NCBI RefSeq assembly: GCF_000193635.1
Contig: NZ_AEKT01000023.1
Location: 1-64,000, forward strand
Origin: Weissella cibaria KACC 11862
Lineage (GTDB): Bacteria; Bacillota; Bacilli; Lactobacillales; Lactobacillaceae
Direction: 5' to 3'
DNA: 64,000 bases
The notes beneath the pieces are model-generated. The model ran no database searches, was not told the origin of the DNA, and saw only the letters and a list, made by a program, of their open reading frames with translations. This document shows, piece after piece, positions 9,022-18,200 of this stretch. Position numbers and translations under genes: made by a program. The first letter of the stretch is position 1. The number at the start of each line of letters is the position of its first letter.

Positions 9022-9906
9022 GTGTTATTAAATGACTTAGATTATTTTGTCACGCTAGCTGAAGAAGGGACGTTCACAAAGGCGTCCCAGAAAAAATACG
9101 TCTCACAACCCTCGATTACCAATGCCTTACAGCGATTGGAAAAAGAGTTGGGTGAGACATTGATTATTCGCCAACGGGGGACACGTTCAGTTGTGTTAAC
9201 CGAAGCGGGTCAAATCTTATATAAACACAGTAAACAAATTTTACGTGAGACTGAAATCATTAAAAGTGATATCAGTAATCAACAAAAGATTTGGCTAGGT
9301 GTACCACCAATTATTGGTGCAACCATTTTTCCAGCGATTATGCGACGCTTGGGGACTGACGAGATTGATGCCATTCACATGGTGGAAAGTGGTTCCAGCG
9401 ACATGTACGAATTACTGGATAAGGACCGCGTTGATATGGGGTTTGTTGGTAGCTTAACGCCAGAGCGCAGCAAGCAATACGACAGTACCTATATTACGAA
9501 GAGTTCCTACGTGGTGGCCTTACCAGTTGATCATCCGCTAGCAACTCGCGATTATTTATCGTTTGAGGACTTACGTGGTGAACGGTTCATCTCCGTGGGG
9601 GATGCCTTCACGCAACACCAAGTTCTCGTTGATCAGCTCCGTCGTTATGATATGCATGATGAAATTGACAATATGTATATCACGAACGAGCTGATGACTG
9701 AGCAAGGATTGATTGCAGCGGGTAATGGTGTTGGCATCATGATTAAGTTGGCCGTTGCCGGTCGTCGCGATATTGCGATGGTACCGCTCCGAGATCCGAT
9801 TGATTTTTATATCTATTTGATTCAGAAGCGTGATCATCAATTATCAGATTTTGAAAATATCACAAAACAGAAAATGGTTGAGGCAATTAATGACCTTAAC
9901 TTCTAA
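9022..9906 (+). CDS. LysR-family transcriptional regulator
   Basis: 294-residue LTTR. Residues 1-60 hold the winged HTH (LLNDLDYFVTLAEEGTFTKAS, then SQPSITNALQRLEKELG); the rest is the periplasmic-binding-like effector domain. Start is GTG at 9022 with a full GGAGGT 8 nt upstream. It is transcribed in the same direction as fumC, 18 nt away, which is unusual for LysR genes that often diverge from their targets; it probably controls the fumarate reductase operon and itself, perhaps in response to malate, fumarate or citrate. A TTGTGAA (8990-8996) lies in its promoter. Confidence 0.9.
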   Translation: MLLNDLDYFVTLAEEGTFTKASQKKYVSQPSITNALQRLEKELGETLIIRQRGTRSVVLTEAGQILYKHSKQILRETEIIKSDISNQQKIWLGVPPIIGATIFPAIMRRLGTDEIDAIHMVESGSSDMYELLDKDRVDMGFVGSLTPERSKQYDSTYITKSSYVVALPVDHPLATRDYLSFEDLRGERFISVGDAFTQHQVLVDQLRRYDMHDEIDNMYITNELMTEQGLIAAGNGVGIMIKLAVAGRRDIAMVPLRDPIDFYIYLIQKRDHQLSDFENITKQKMVEAINDLNF

Positions 9907-9924
9907 TTAATGAGGAGAAATATT

Positions 9925-11319
9925 ATGTCACAAGAATTCCGTATTGAATCAGATGCAATTGGTGAAGTACAAGTGCCTGTTGAGGCTGCTTGGATGGCCC
10001 AAACACAACGTTCATTGCAAAACTTTCCAACTGGTGCACGGATGCCTTTGGGAATCATCCGCGCTTTGTTGAACATCAAGCGTGCGGCTGCAATGGCTAA
10101 CAAGGCTAACGGTTCATTGGCTGCCGACATGGCCGATGCGATCGTGGCAACGATTGACGGCTTGTTGCAATTGGATGATGTGGAATTGCGTAAGGACTTC
10201 CCACTATCTGTTTACCAAACGGGTTCAGGTACGCAAACAAACATGAACACGAACGAAGTGGTTGCCCACTTGGCAAGTGAACAAAGTGGTTTGCAAATCT
10301 TGCCTAACGACCACGTGAACATGGGTCAATCATCAAACGATATCTTCCCAACGGCGATGCACATTGTGGCGGTTGAAGCTGTCGATAACGTTGAAAAGGC
10401 ATTGGCCCACTTGATTGATGAATTGCGTGTTAAGCAAGACGCCTTCTGGGAGACAATCAAGGTTGGTCGTACGCACTTGCAAGATGCAACGCCATTGACA
10501 TTTGGTCAAGAATTGTCAGGTTACATTTCAGCTTTGAAGCACAACCAAGCTAACATTGATGCTTTGCGCCCACAATTGTACGAATTGGCAATGGGTGGTA
10601 CGGCAGTTGGAACTGGCTTGAACGCGAACACGGAATTGGGTAAGGCAATTGCTGCAACAGTTTCAGAAGTTTACGGCTTCCCATTCACGGCCGAAAGCAA
10701 CAAGTTCTACGGTTTGGCTAACCACACAGCCATGAACACGGTTCACGGTGCCTTTAAGTCATTGGCTGCCGACTTGATGAAGATCGGAAACGACATCCGC
10801 TTCTTGGCGTCAGGTCCTCGTGGTGGTTATGGTGAGTTGTCAATTCCAGCTAACGAACCTGGTTCATCAATTATGCCAGGTAAGGTTAACCCAACCCAAG
10901 TTGAAGCATTGACGATGGCTGCTGTGCGCGTCTTCGGAAATGATACGACGATTACGATGGCCTCAAGCCAAGGTAACTTCGAGTTGAACGTCTTTAAGCC
11001 TGTTATGATTGACGCCTTCCTGGAGTCAGCTGAATTGATGGCTGGTACGATGACGGGATTTGCCGATCGTATGATTCACGGTTTGGACGTTAAGCCAGCT
11101 CGCATGCGTGAGTTGTTGGATAACTCATTGATGACGGTGACCGCATTGTCACCACACATCGGTTACCACGCCGCTGCTGAAATTGCACAAGCTGCTGACA
11201 AGAATGGTACGACGTTGAAGGTCGCTGCGCTTGAGTCAGGTGATTTGACTGAAGAACAATACGACGAGTGGATGGACTTCATGGCAATGACGAACCTTGA
11301 GCGTTCAAACAAGGAGTAA
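9925..11319 (+). CDS. fumC: Class II fumarase
   Basis: Interconverts L-malate and fumarate. The 464-residue protein has the superfamily signature GSSIMPGKVNP near residues 313-323, GRTHLQDATPLTFGQE with the catalytic His, and the TGSGTQTNMNTNEV and GQSSNDIFPTAMH substrate loops; all are intact. Start chosen at 9925 because GAGGAG (9912-9917) precedes it by 7 nt; the ATG at 9910 overlaps the Shine-Dalgarno. It is followed within 5 nt by the fumarate reductase, whose AAGGAG lies inside the fumC 3' end. Confidence 0.97.
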   Translation: MSQEFRIESDAIGEVQVPVEAAWMAQTQRSLQNFPTGARMPLGIIRALLNIKRAAAMANKANGSLAADMADAIVATIDGLLQLDDVELRKDFPLSVYQTGSGTQTNMNTNEVVAHLASEQSGLQILPNDHVNMGQSSNDIFPTAMHIVAVEAVDNVEKALAHLIDELRVKQDAFWETIKVGRTHLQDATPLTFGQELSGYISALKHNQANIDALRPQLYELAMGGTAVGTGLNANTELGKAIAATVSEVYGFPFTAESNKFYGLANHTAMNTVHGAFKSLAADLMKIGNDIRFLASGPRGGYGELSIPANEPGSSIMPGKVNPTQVEALTMAAVRVFGNDTTITMASSQGNFELNVFKPVMIDAFLESAELMAGTMTGFADRMIHGLDVKPARMRELLDNSLMTVTALSPHIGYHAAAEIAQAADKNGTTLKVAALESGDLTEEQYDEWMDFMAMTNLERSNKE

Positions 11320-11323
11320 AAAC

Positions 11324-12718
11324 ATGGCTAAGTTTATTTTCCCTAAGGCAAATATCGCTGACTTGCAAGATAGCTACGATTTCGTCGTTATTGGGTCAGG
11401 CGCAGCAGGTATGACGGCCGCAATTCAAGCACAAGAATTGGGTTTGAAGGTTGCCATCTTTGAAAAGCTGGAAGCGCTTGGTGGTAACTCGAACCGTGCA
11501 TCATCAGGTATGAATGCGGTTGAAACGTTTGTCCAACTTGATCATGGGGTGATTGATTCACAAGAATCATTCTATGAAGATACGCTTAAAGGTGGTGGCG
11601 GTGCCAATGACAAGGAATTGTTGCAATACTTTGTGACGCACTCTGAGTCAGCCGTTGATTGGTTGTATAACCACAACATCAACCTAACTGATTTGACGTC
11701 AACTGGTGGGATGACGCAAAAGCGTGCACACCGTCCTGGCGATAAGTCAGCGGTTGGTGGTTACTTGGTGAAGGGTTTGCAAAAGCAATTAGCCTTTAAG
11801 CAAATTCCATTGTTTGCCGGTACTGAAGTCTTGGAATTGGTTAAGACGGCTGACAAGATTACGGGCTTGAAGATTAAGCACGCCGAAATTGGTGAGCGCA
11901 CGGTCAATGCCAAGGCGGTCTTGATTGCAGCGGGTGGCTTTGCGCAAAACAAGGAGATGTTGGCTGAATACGCCCCTGAAGTGTTGGACTTGAAGACAAC
12001 GAATCACCCCGGTGCAACTGGTGACGGGATGAAGTTGGCGACGGCCGTTGGTGGTACGTTGGTTGATATGAGCAAGATTCAAATTCACCCAACTGCGCAA
12101 CAAGATACAGATCACGTGTACTTGATTGGTGAAGGTGTGCGTGGTGAAGGGGCCATCTTGGTTAACCGGGCTGGTCAACGTTTCGTGAACGAAATGACGA
12201 CGCGTGATAAGGCGACAGCTGCGATTAACGATTTGCATGAAGACGGGGCAACGTTGATTTTGGATCAAGGTATTCGCGATGCGTTCCCAGCAATTAACTT
12301 CTACCACGCCATGGGCTTGGTGATGGAAGGGGCAACGTTGGCTGAGTTGGCAGAAACGGCTAACTTGGACGCTGACAACTTGGCTGCAACCGTTGCTAAG
12401 TGGAATGAGTTCCAAGCTGCTGGTGAAGATGCAGAGTTTGGTCGTAACACGGCGATGGATCGTGGGATTGCCACGGCGCCATTCTACGCCATTCACATTA
12501 AGCCAGCCATCCACTACACGATGGGTGGCATCAAGATCAACACGTTGACTGAGGTTGTGACGGAAGCTGGCGAGCCAGTGACTGGCTTGTATGCCGCCGG
12601 TGAAGTAACGGGTGGTTTGCACGGTAACAACCGTATCGGTGGTAACTCAATTGCCGAAACGGTGGTGTTTGGTCGTCAGGCTGGTAAGCAAGCGGCTAAG
12701 TACGTCCTTGGTTTGTAA
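11324..12718 (+). CDS. frdA: Soluble fumarate reductase flavoprotein (FAD_binding_2 family)
   Basis: FAD-dependent reduction of fumarate to succinate. The 464 residues begin with the FAD dinucleotide motif (VVIGSGAAGMTAA) and keep every catalytic landmark of flavocytochrome c3-type fumarate reductases: IHPTA, GQRFVNE with the proton-donating Arg, IHYTMGG and NNRIGGNSI. It has no signal peptide, haem domain or FMN_bind domain, so electrons must come from a separate partner; the flavinylated reductase at 6652 is the best candidate. Start 11324 follows AAGGAG and gives the usual N-terminus. Other enoate substrates (acrylate or cinnamate type) cannot be excluded from sequence. Confidence 0.9.
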   Translation: MAKFIFPKANIADLQDSYDFVVIGSGAAGMTAAIQAQELGLKVAIFEKLEALGGNSNRASSGMNAVETFVQLDHGVIDSQESFYEDTLKGGGGANDKELLQYFVTHSESAVDWLYNHNINLTDLTSTGGMTQKRAHRPGDKSAVGGYLVKGLQKQLAFKQIPLFAGTEVLELVKTADKITGLKIKHAEIGERTVNAKAVLIAAGGFAQNKEMLAEYAPEVLDLKTTNHPGATGDGMKLATAVGGTLVDMSKIQIHPTAQQDTDHVYLIGEGVRGEGAILVNRAGQRFVNEMTTRDKATAAINDLHEDGATLILDQGIRDAFPAINFYHAMGLVMEGATLAELAETANLDADNLAATVAKWNEFQAAGEDAEFGRNTAMDRGIATAPFYAIHIKPAIHYTMGGIKINTLTEVVTEAGEPVTGLYAAGEVTGGLHGNNRIGGNSIAETVVFGRQAGKQAAKYVLGL

Positions 12719-12751
12719 AATAGCATAGAAAATATAGATAGGAAATTTCTC

Positions 12752-14173
12752 ATGAATTCTTTGGAAAAAGTGGATTATAAGAAATTCATTGCGCCATTGG
12801 TAGTTGGGTTAGTGCTATGGTTCTTGGCCAGTGTGCGCCCAGACGGTATGTCAATTAGTGCGTGGCACATGTTTGCGATTTTCGTGGCCACGATTGTTGG
12901 GTTGGTCACTAAGCCATTGCCACTTGGTGGTGTTGCTTTGGTTGGGTTCGTTGCGGTTGTGTTGACGGGTACGGTCCCAATGGACACGGCTATCGTGGGA
13001 TTTGGAAATGGCTCAATTTGGTTGATTGTGATGGCCTTCTTCATTTCACGTGGGTTTATCAAGACTGGTTTGGGGCGTCGCATTGCGTTGATATTCGTAC
13101 GCGCTTTTGGTAAAAAGACGCTAGGGTTGGCATATGCTTTGTCTGCGGTTGACTTGGTTGTTGCCCCTGGAACGCCATCAAATACGGCTCGTGCTGGTGG
13201 GGTGATGTTCCCAATCATTAAGTCATTGGCCCAAACGTTTGGTTCAGATCCTGAAAAGGGTACGGAACGTAAGATTGGTTCATTCTTGATTTTTACGGAA
13301 TTCCACGCTAACGCTATTACGGCGGCCATGTTCTTGACGGCCATGGCAGGTAACCCAATTGCGCAAGCCTTCGCGGCCAAGCAAGGTGTTGATATTACTT
13401 GGATGAACTGGTTCTTGGCAGCTTTGGTGCCTGGTATTTTGTCATTGATTATTGTGCCATTCTTGATTTACAAGATGTATGCCCCTGAAGTTAAGGAAAC
13501 GCCAGATGCCAAGGATTGGGCAGCCGGTGAGTTGCACGAAATGGGTAAGATTTCGAAGCCAGAAATCATGATGATTGTTGGTTTCGTCATTGCCTTGGCA
13601 TTGTGGATTTTGGGCTCATTCATTGGGATTGACTCAACGACAACTGGATTCTTGGTTATTGGTTTCTTGTTGATTGCTGGTGTTTTGTCATGGAATGACA
13701 TTCTAAAGGAAACTGGCGCTTGGAACACATTGTTCTGGTTCTCAGTTTTGGTCATGATGGCGAGTCAATTGAATGCCCTAGGCTTCATCCCTTGGTTGTC
13801 AAAGACCATCGGGGCTAGCTTGGGTGGTTTGAACTGGTTCGTAGTGTTGATTGTTTTGCTTGTCGCATACTTCTACAGCCACTACTTCTTCGCCTCATCA
13901 ACGGCCCACGTTTCAGCTATGTACGCCGCCTTCTTGGCCGTGGCGATTGCTGCTCACGTGCCAGCGTTGTTGGCAGCATTGATGCTTGGATTCTTCGGAA
14001 ACTTGATGGCCTCAACAACGCACTATTCTTCAGGTCCTGCACCTATCTTGTTTGGCGCTGGTTACGTCAAGCAAGGTGAATGGTGGCGGATGAACTTCAT
14101 CTTGGGATTGGTTTACATCGTCATTTGGATTGGTGTTGGTAGTTTGTGGATGAAGTTGCTTGGTATGTGGTAA
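12752..14173 (+). CDS. DASS-family dicarboxylate/citrate:succinate exchanger (CitT-like)
   Basis: Integral membrane carrier of 473 residues with about 12 hydrophobic segments. The divalent-anion symporter signatures are present: APGTPSNTARAGGV near residues 143-156 and the second Ser-Asn/Thr-Thr motif ASTTHYSSGPAPILFGAGY near the C-terminus. CitT-like members exchange citrate, malate, fumarate or tartrate for succinate. It lies 33 nt after frdA and is probably cotranscribed, so importing malate or fumarate and exporting succinate is the natural role. A terminator follows. Confidence 0.9.
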   Translation: MNSLEKVDYKKFIAPLVVGLVLWFLASVRPDGMSISAWHMFAIFVATIVGLVTKPLPLGGVALVGFVAVVLTGTVPMDTAIVGFGNGSIWLIVMAFFISRGFIKTGLGRRIALIFVRAFGKKTLGLAYALSAVDLVVAPGTPSNTARAGGVMFPIIKSLAQTFGSDPEKGTERKIGSFLIFTEFHANAITAAMFLTAMAGNPIAQAFAAKQGVDITWMNWFLAALVPGILSLIIVPFLIYKMYAPEVKETPDAKDWAAGELHEMGKISKPEIMMIVGFVIALALWILGSFIGIDSTTTGFLVIGFLLIAGVLSWNDILKETGAWNTLFWFSVLVMMASQLNALGFIPWLSKTIGASLGGLNWFVVLIVLLVAYFYSHYFFASSTAHVSAMYAAFLAVAIAAHVPALLAALMLGFFGNLMASTTHYSSGPAPILFGAGYVKQGEWWRMNFILGLVYIVIWIGVGSLWMKLLGMW

Positions 14174-14206
14174 ACAACTTCGTTTGAGTTAAACAGAAAA
14201 AATAGC

Positions 14207-14246
14207 AGAGATGACTCGGTTCGCAAGAATTGGGTCATCTCTTTTC
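14207..14246 (+). terminator. Terminator between the DASS carrier and the malate/lactate dehydrogenase
   Basis: Hairpin with arms AGAGATGAC / GTCATCTCT and a short T-run. It lies before the ribosome site of the next gene, so it would partly insulate it. Confidence 0.75.
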
Positions 14247-14265
14247 GGTAAAGAGGAATTTTAAG

Positions 14266-15225
14266 ATGACGCAAAAACATCATCAAAAGGTCGTACTAGT
14301 TGGCGACGGGATGGTTGGATCAGCCTTTAGTTATGCGTTGATGCAACAAGGGGTTGCTGAAGAGTTAGCCATTGTGGATGTGGCGAAGGATTATGCCACG
14401 GGGGATGCCTTAGATTTAGAAGATACGGCGCCTTGGACGTATCCAAAGCAAGTGACGGGTGGTCATAATTATCAAGTGGTCGCAGATGCAGATATTGTGG
14501 TGATTACAGCTGGTGTTGGACGTAAACCAGGACAGACACGGCTAGAGTTGATTGACAAGAATTTGACGATTGTGAAACAGGTCGTTGATAACGTCATGGC
14601 GGAAGGGTTTACAGGGATCTTTGTGGTCGCAACGAACCCGGTTGATATCATCACGTTAGCGGTCCAACAATTTTCGGGTCTCCCTGAACATCGTGTGATT
14701 GGGACGGGGACAGCTTTGGATACCGCGCGTTTACAAGTTGCGTTGGCTGAACAGTACGGCGTGGCACCAGCTGCAATTGATGTCTTAGTCTTAGGCGAAC
14801 ATGGTGATTCGGCGTTTGCAAATTTTGATGAGGCGCAAATTGGCGGACAATCATTAAACGACTTTAATAAAAAGTACGGAAATTCTGCCCAAGACTTGGT
14901 AGAATTAATGGAAGCAACAACAAAGAAAGGCGGGGCCATTATCGGCCGCAAAGGGGCAACGTTTTATGGCGTTGCGACAGCCTTGGCACGCATTGTCCGT
15001 GCGATATTGCGAGATGAAAGCATGGTGTTGCCAGTTAGTGCGTGGATGAGTGGCCAGTATGGCTTGTCAGATATGTACATTGGTAGCCCGGCAGTTATTA
15101 ACGGGGATGGTGCAAAAACCGTCATCATGGCAGCGTTATCATCAGCTGAACAGATGCAAATGCAACGTTCGGCTGAGATCCTGCGAGCCGTGACGGCTGA
15201 CGCACTAGCAAACTTCATGAAGTGA
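14266..15225 (+). CDS. Lactate/malate dehydrogenase family enzyme with malate-type Arg; predicted malate dehydrogenase
   Basis: 319-residue NAD-dependent 2-hydroxyacid dehydrogenase. The fold is LDH-like: GDGMVGSAF nucleotide loop, VATNPVDI, and catalytic His in GEHGDS. The substrate-specificity position (102 in LDH numbering) is Gln in lactate dehydrogenases (QKPGETR); here it is Arg86 in GRKPGQTR, the residue that makes an LDH scaffold prefer oxaloacetate. With pyruvate carboxylase 19 nt downstream and fumarase upstream, malate dehydrogenase is the favoured call. Start 14266 follows AAGAGGAA; the upstream in-frame ATG at 14230 lies inside the terminator. Confidence 0.85.
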   Translation: MTQKHHQKVVLVGDGMVGSAFSYALMQQGVAEELAIVDVAKDYATGDALDLEDTAPWTYPKQVTGGHNYQVVADADIVVITAGVGRKPGQTRLELIDKNLTIVKQVVDNVMAEGFTGIFVVATNPVDIITLAVQQFSGLPEHRVIGTGTALDTARLQVALAEQYGVAPAAIDVLVLGEHGDSAFANFDEAQIGGQSLNDFNKKYGNSAQDLVELMEATTKKGGAIIGRKGATFYGVATALARIVRAILRDESMVLPVSAWMSGQYGLSDMYIGSPAVINGDGAKTVIMAALSSAEQMQMQRSAEILRAVTADALANFMK

Positions 15226-15244
15226 AGATGTTGAGGGATATTGA

Positions 15245-18200
15245 ATGAAAAAATTATTAGTCGCAAATCGTGGTGAGATTGCTATCCGTTTGATGCGTGC
15301 TGCAAGTGAATTGGGCATGCAAACGGTTGGTATCTTTGCAAAGGAAGATGAGTTTGCAAAGCACCGTTTCCGAGCAGATGAAGCCTATCAAGTGGGTGAG
15401 GGCAAGGCACCTATTGCAGCGTACTTAGATATTGATGATATTTTGCGAATTGCGAAGGAAACGGGAGCGGATGCAATCCACCCAGGTTATGGGTTCCTAT
15501 CTGAAAATGCTGAGTTTGCTGCTAAGGTTGAAGCAGCCGGCATCAAGTTTGTTGGGCCAAAGGTTAAACACTTGGAGATTTTTGGTGACAAGATTCTTGC
15601 GAAACAGGCTGCGATTGCTGCGGGTGTCCCAACAGTGCCCGGCACTGACCACCCAGTCGAAACGCTTGCGGAAGCAATTGCATTCGGTCATGAAAACGGC
15701 TTCCCAGTCTTTGTAAAATCAGCAGCCGGTGGTGGTGGCCGTGGGATGCGTGTCGTTAATCATGAAGAAGAATTGCGTGAGGCATTTGAACGTGCTGCGT
15801 CAGAAGCCAAGGCCAGCTTTGGTAAGTCAGATGTCTACCTAGAGAAATACTTGCAAGATCCCAAGCACGTTGAAATTCAAATTTTGGCTGACGAACAAGG
15901 GGAAGTCATGCACTTGTTTGAGCGTGACTCATCAATTCAACGTCGTCACCAAAAGATTATTGAATACGCCCCCGCAGTTTCTGTTTCGAAGGATATGCGT
16001 GCGCGAATTCAGGCCGCAGCGGTCGCTTTGATGCAGAGTGTCGATTACCAAAGTGCCGGTACGGTGGAATTCCTGGTGGATGGGGATGATTTCTACTTTA
16101 TTGAAGTGAATCCGCGTGTTCAAGTTGAGCACACGGTTACGGAAGAGATTACCGGTGTTGATATCGTGAAGTCACAATTGTTGATTGCCCAAGGCGTTGG
16201 GCTACACGACGATCCGTTGCAAATCCCGCATCAGACAGATTTGCAGGCAATGGGTGTGGCAATTCAATCACGTATTACGACGGAAGATCCGATGAATCAA
16301 TTTATGCCTGATTCAGGACGCATTGAATGGTATCGCTCACCTGGTGGAACCGGGATTCGTCTGGACTCGGGTAGTGTGGAAGTTGGTTCGGTAGTTACGC
16401 CTTACTTTGATTCTTTGTTAACTAAGGTCATTTCACACGCAGCCACGTTCTCAGAAGCGGTTGATAAAATGCGCCGAGCGTTGGATGAATTTGAGATTCG
16501 TGGGGTTAAAACAAATATTCCGTTCTTGAAGAAGGTCTATGCACACCCCTTGTTCCGAGCCGCCAATGCGCCAACAACGTTCGTTGATCAACACCCAGAA
16601 CTTTTCGATATTTCAATCGAAAAGCAAGACGACCGCAAATTGATTCAGTATGTCAGTGAAATTACGGTCAATGGCTTCCCAGGGGTTGATTATGACTATC
16701 CCAAGTTGCATGAACCACTACAATTCAAAGCGAATACTGATTTGGTCTTGCCAACTGATTTGGTGACGGCGAAGGATATTCTTGATGCACAAGGGCCTGA
16801 TGCCGTTGCTGAATGGGTAAAAACGCAAGATAAGGTATTGCTAACGGATACGACGATGCGTGATGCGCACCAGTCATTGTTTGCGACCCGGATGCGAACG
16901 AAAGATATGTTGGCAATTGCGGATGAGACTCAGGTGGCCATGCCAAACTTGTTCTCTAACGAGATGTGGGGTGGTGCCACGTTTGATACGGCGTTCCGCT
17001 TCTTGGGTGAGGACCCATGGGAGCGTCTGCGTGCTTTGCGTGAAAAGATGCCACGGACGTTAACGCAAATGCTATTCCGTGGTTCAAATGCAGTAGGTTA
17101 TCAAAACTACCCGGACAATGTCTTAGAAGAATTCATTAAGTTGGCCGCCCAAAACGGGATGGACGTGTTCCGTATTTTTGATAGTTTGAATTGGTTGCCA
17201 CAAATGGAGAAGAGTATCCAATATGTGCGCGACAATAACAAGATTGCCGAAGTCGCCATGGCGTACACAGGTGATATCTTAGATCCAAACCGGACGAAGT
17301 ATACCCGTGATTACTATGTGCAATTTGCCAAGGAAATTCAGGCAACTGGGGCGCACATGTTGGCGATTAAGGACATGGCAGGTTTGTTGAAGCCGGAAGC
17401 TGCTTATGAACTAGTAAGTGCGTTGAAGGACGCGGTTGATATGCCAATTCATTTGCACACCCACGATACAACGGGTAACGGTGTTTATACGTATGCCCGG
17501 GCTGTTGATGCGGGCGTCGACGTGATTGATGTGGCACAATCAGCCTTGTCAGGGACGATGTCACAACCGTCAATGGGTGCGACGTATTACGCCTTAAGCG
17601 GTAATCAGCGCCAACCTGAGTTGAATATGACAGCAGTTGAGCACGTAAATAGTTACTGGGCGGAAATCCGACCACAGTATAGTCAATTTATGAGCAAGAT
17701 GGTTGGGGCACAAACGGATATTTTTGAAGTTGAAATGCCAGGTGGTCAATATTCAAACTTGCAGCAACAAGCACAAGCGTTGCGATTAGGCGACCGTTGG
17801 GATGATGTGAAGCAAATGTATGCAACGGTTAACCAAATGTTTGGGGATATCATCAAGGTAACCCCATCATCAAAGGTTGTCGGTGACATGGCACTATTCA
17901 TGGTTCAAAATGATTTGACACCGGCGAAGGTGTTGTCAGATGGGATGACGATGGACTTCCCACAATCAGTCGTTGATTTCTTTGCTGGAAACTTAGGTCA
18001 ACCGGTTGGTGGCTTCCCGGCAGATTTGCAGAAAGTGATTTTAAAGGGCCGGCCTGCTTTGACGGTTCGACCTGGGGCATTAACGCCAGCAGCTGATTTT
18101 GATGCAATGCAGGTCACGGTAGATGGTATTTTAGGTCGCGTTGCAACGCCAGAAGAAGTGATTTCATACATTATTTATCCGCAAGTCTTTAAGGATTATG

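Noticed and set aside
11986-12030. GATGDG in fumarate reductase as an ApbE flavinylation site
   Set aside because: This is the conserved FAD/substrate-domain motif of the family and lacks the preceding Asp spacing; the tail of the 6652 product is a better match.
11789-12622. 277-codon minus-strand frame opposite frdA
   Set aside because: Antisense shadow of a well-supported gene; composition Cys/His-rich and unlike protein, no start signals.
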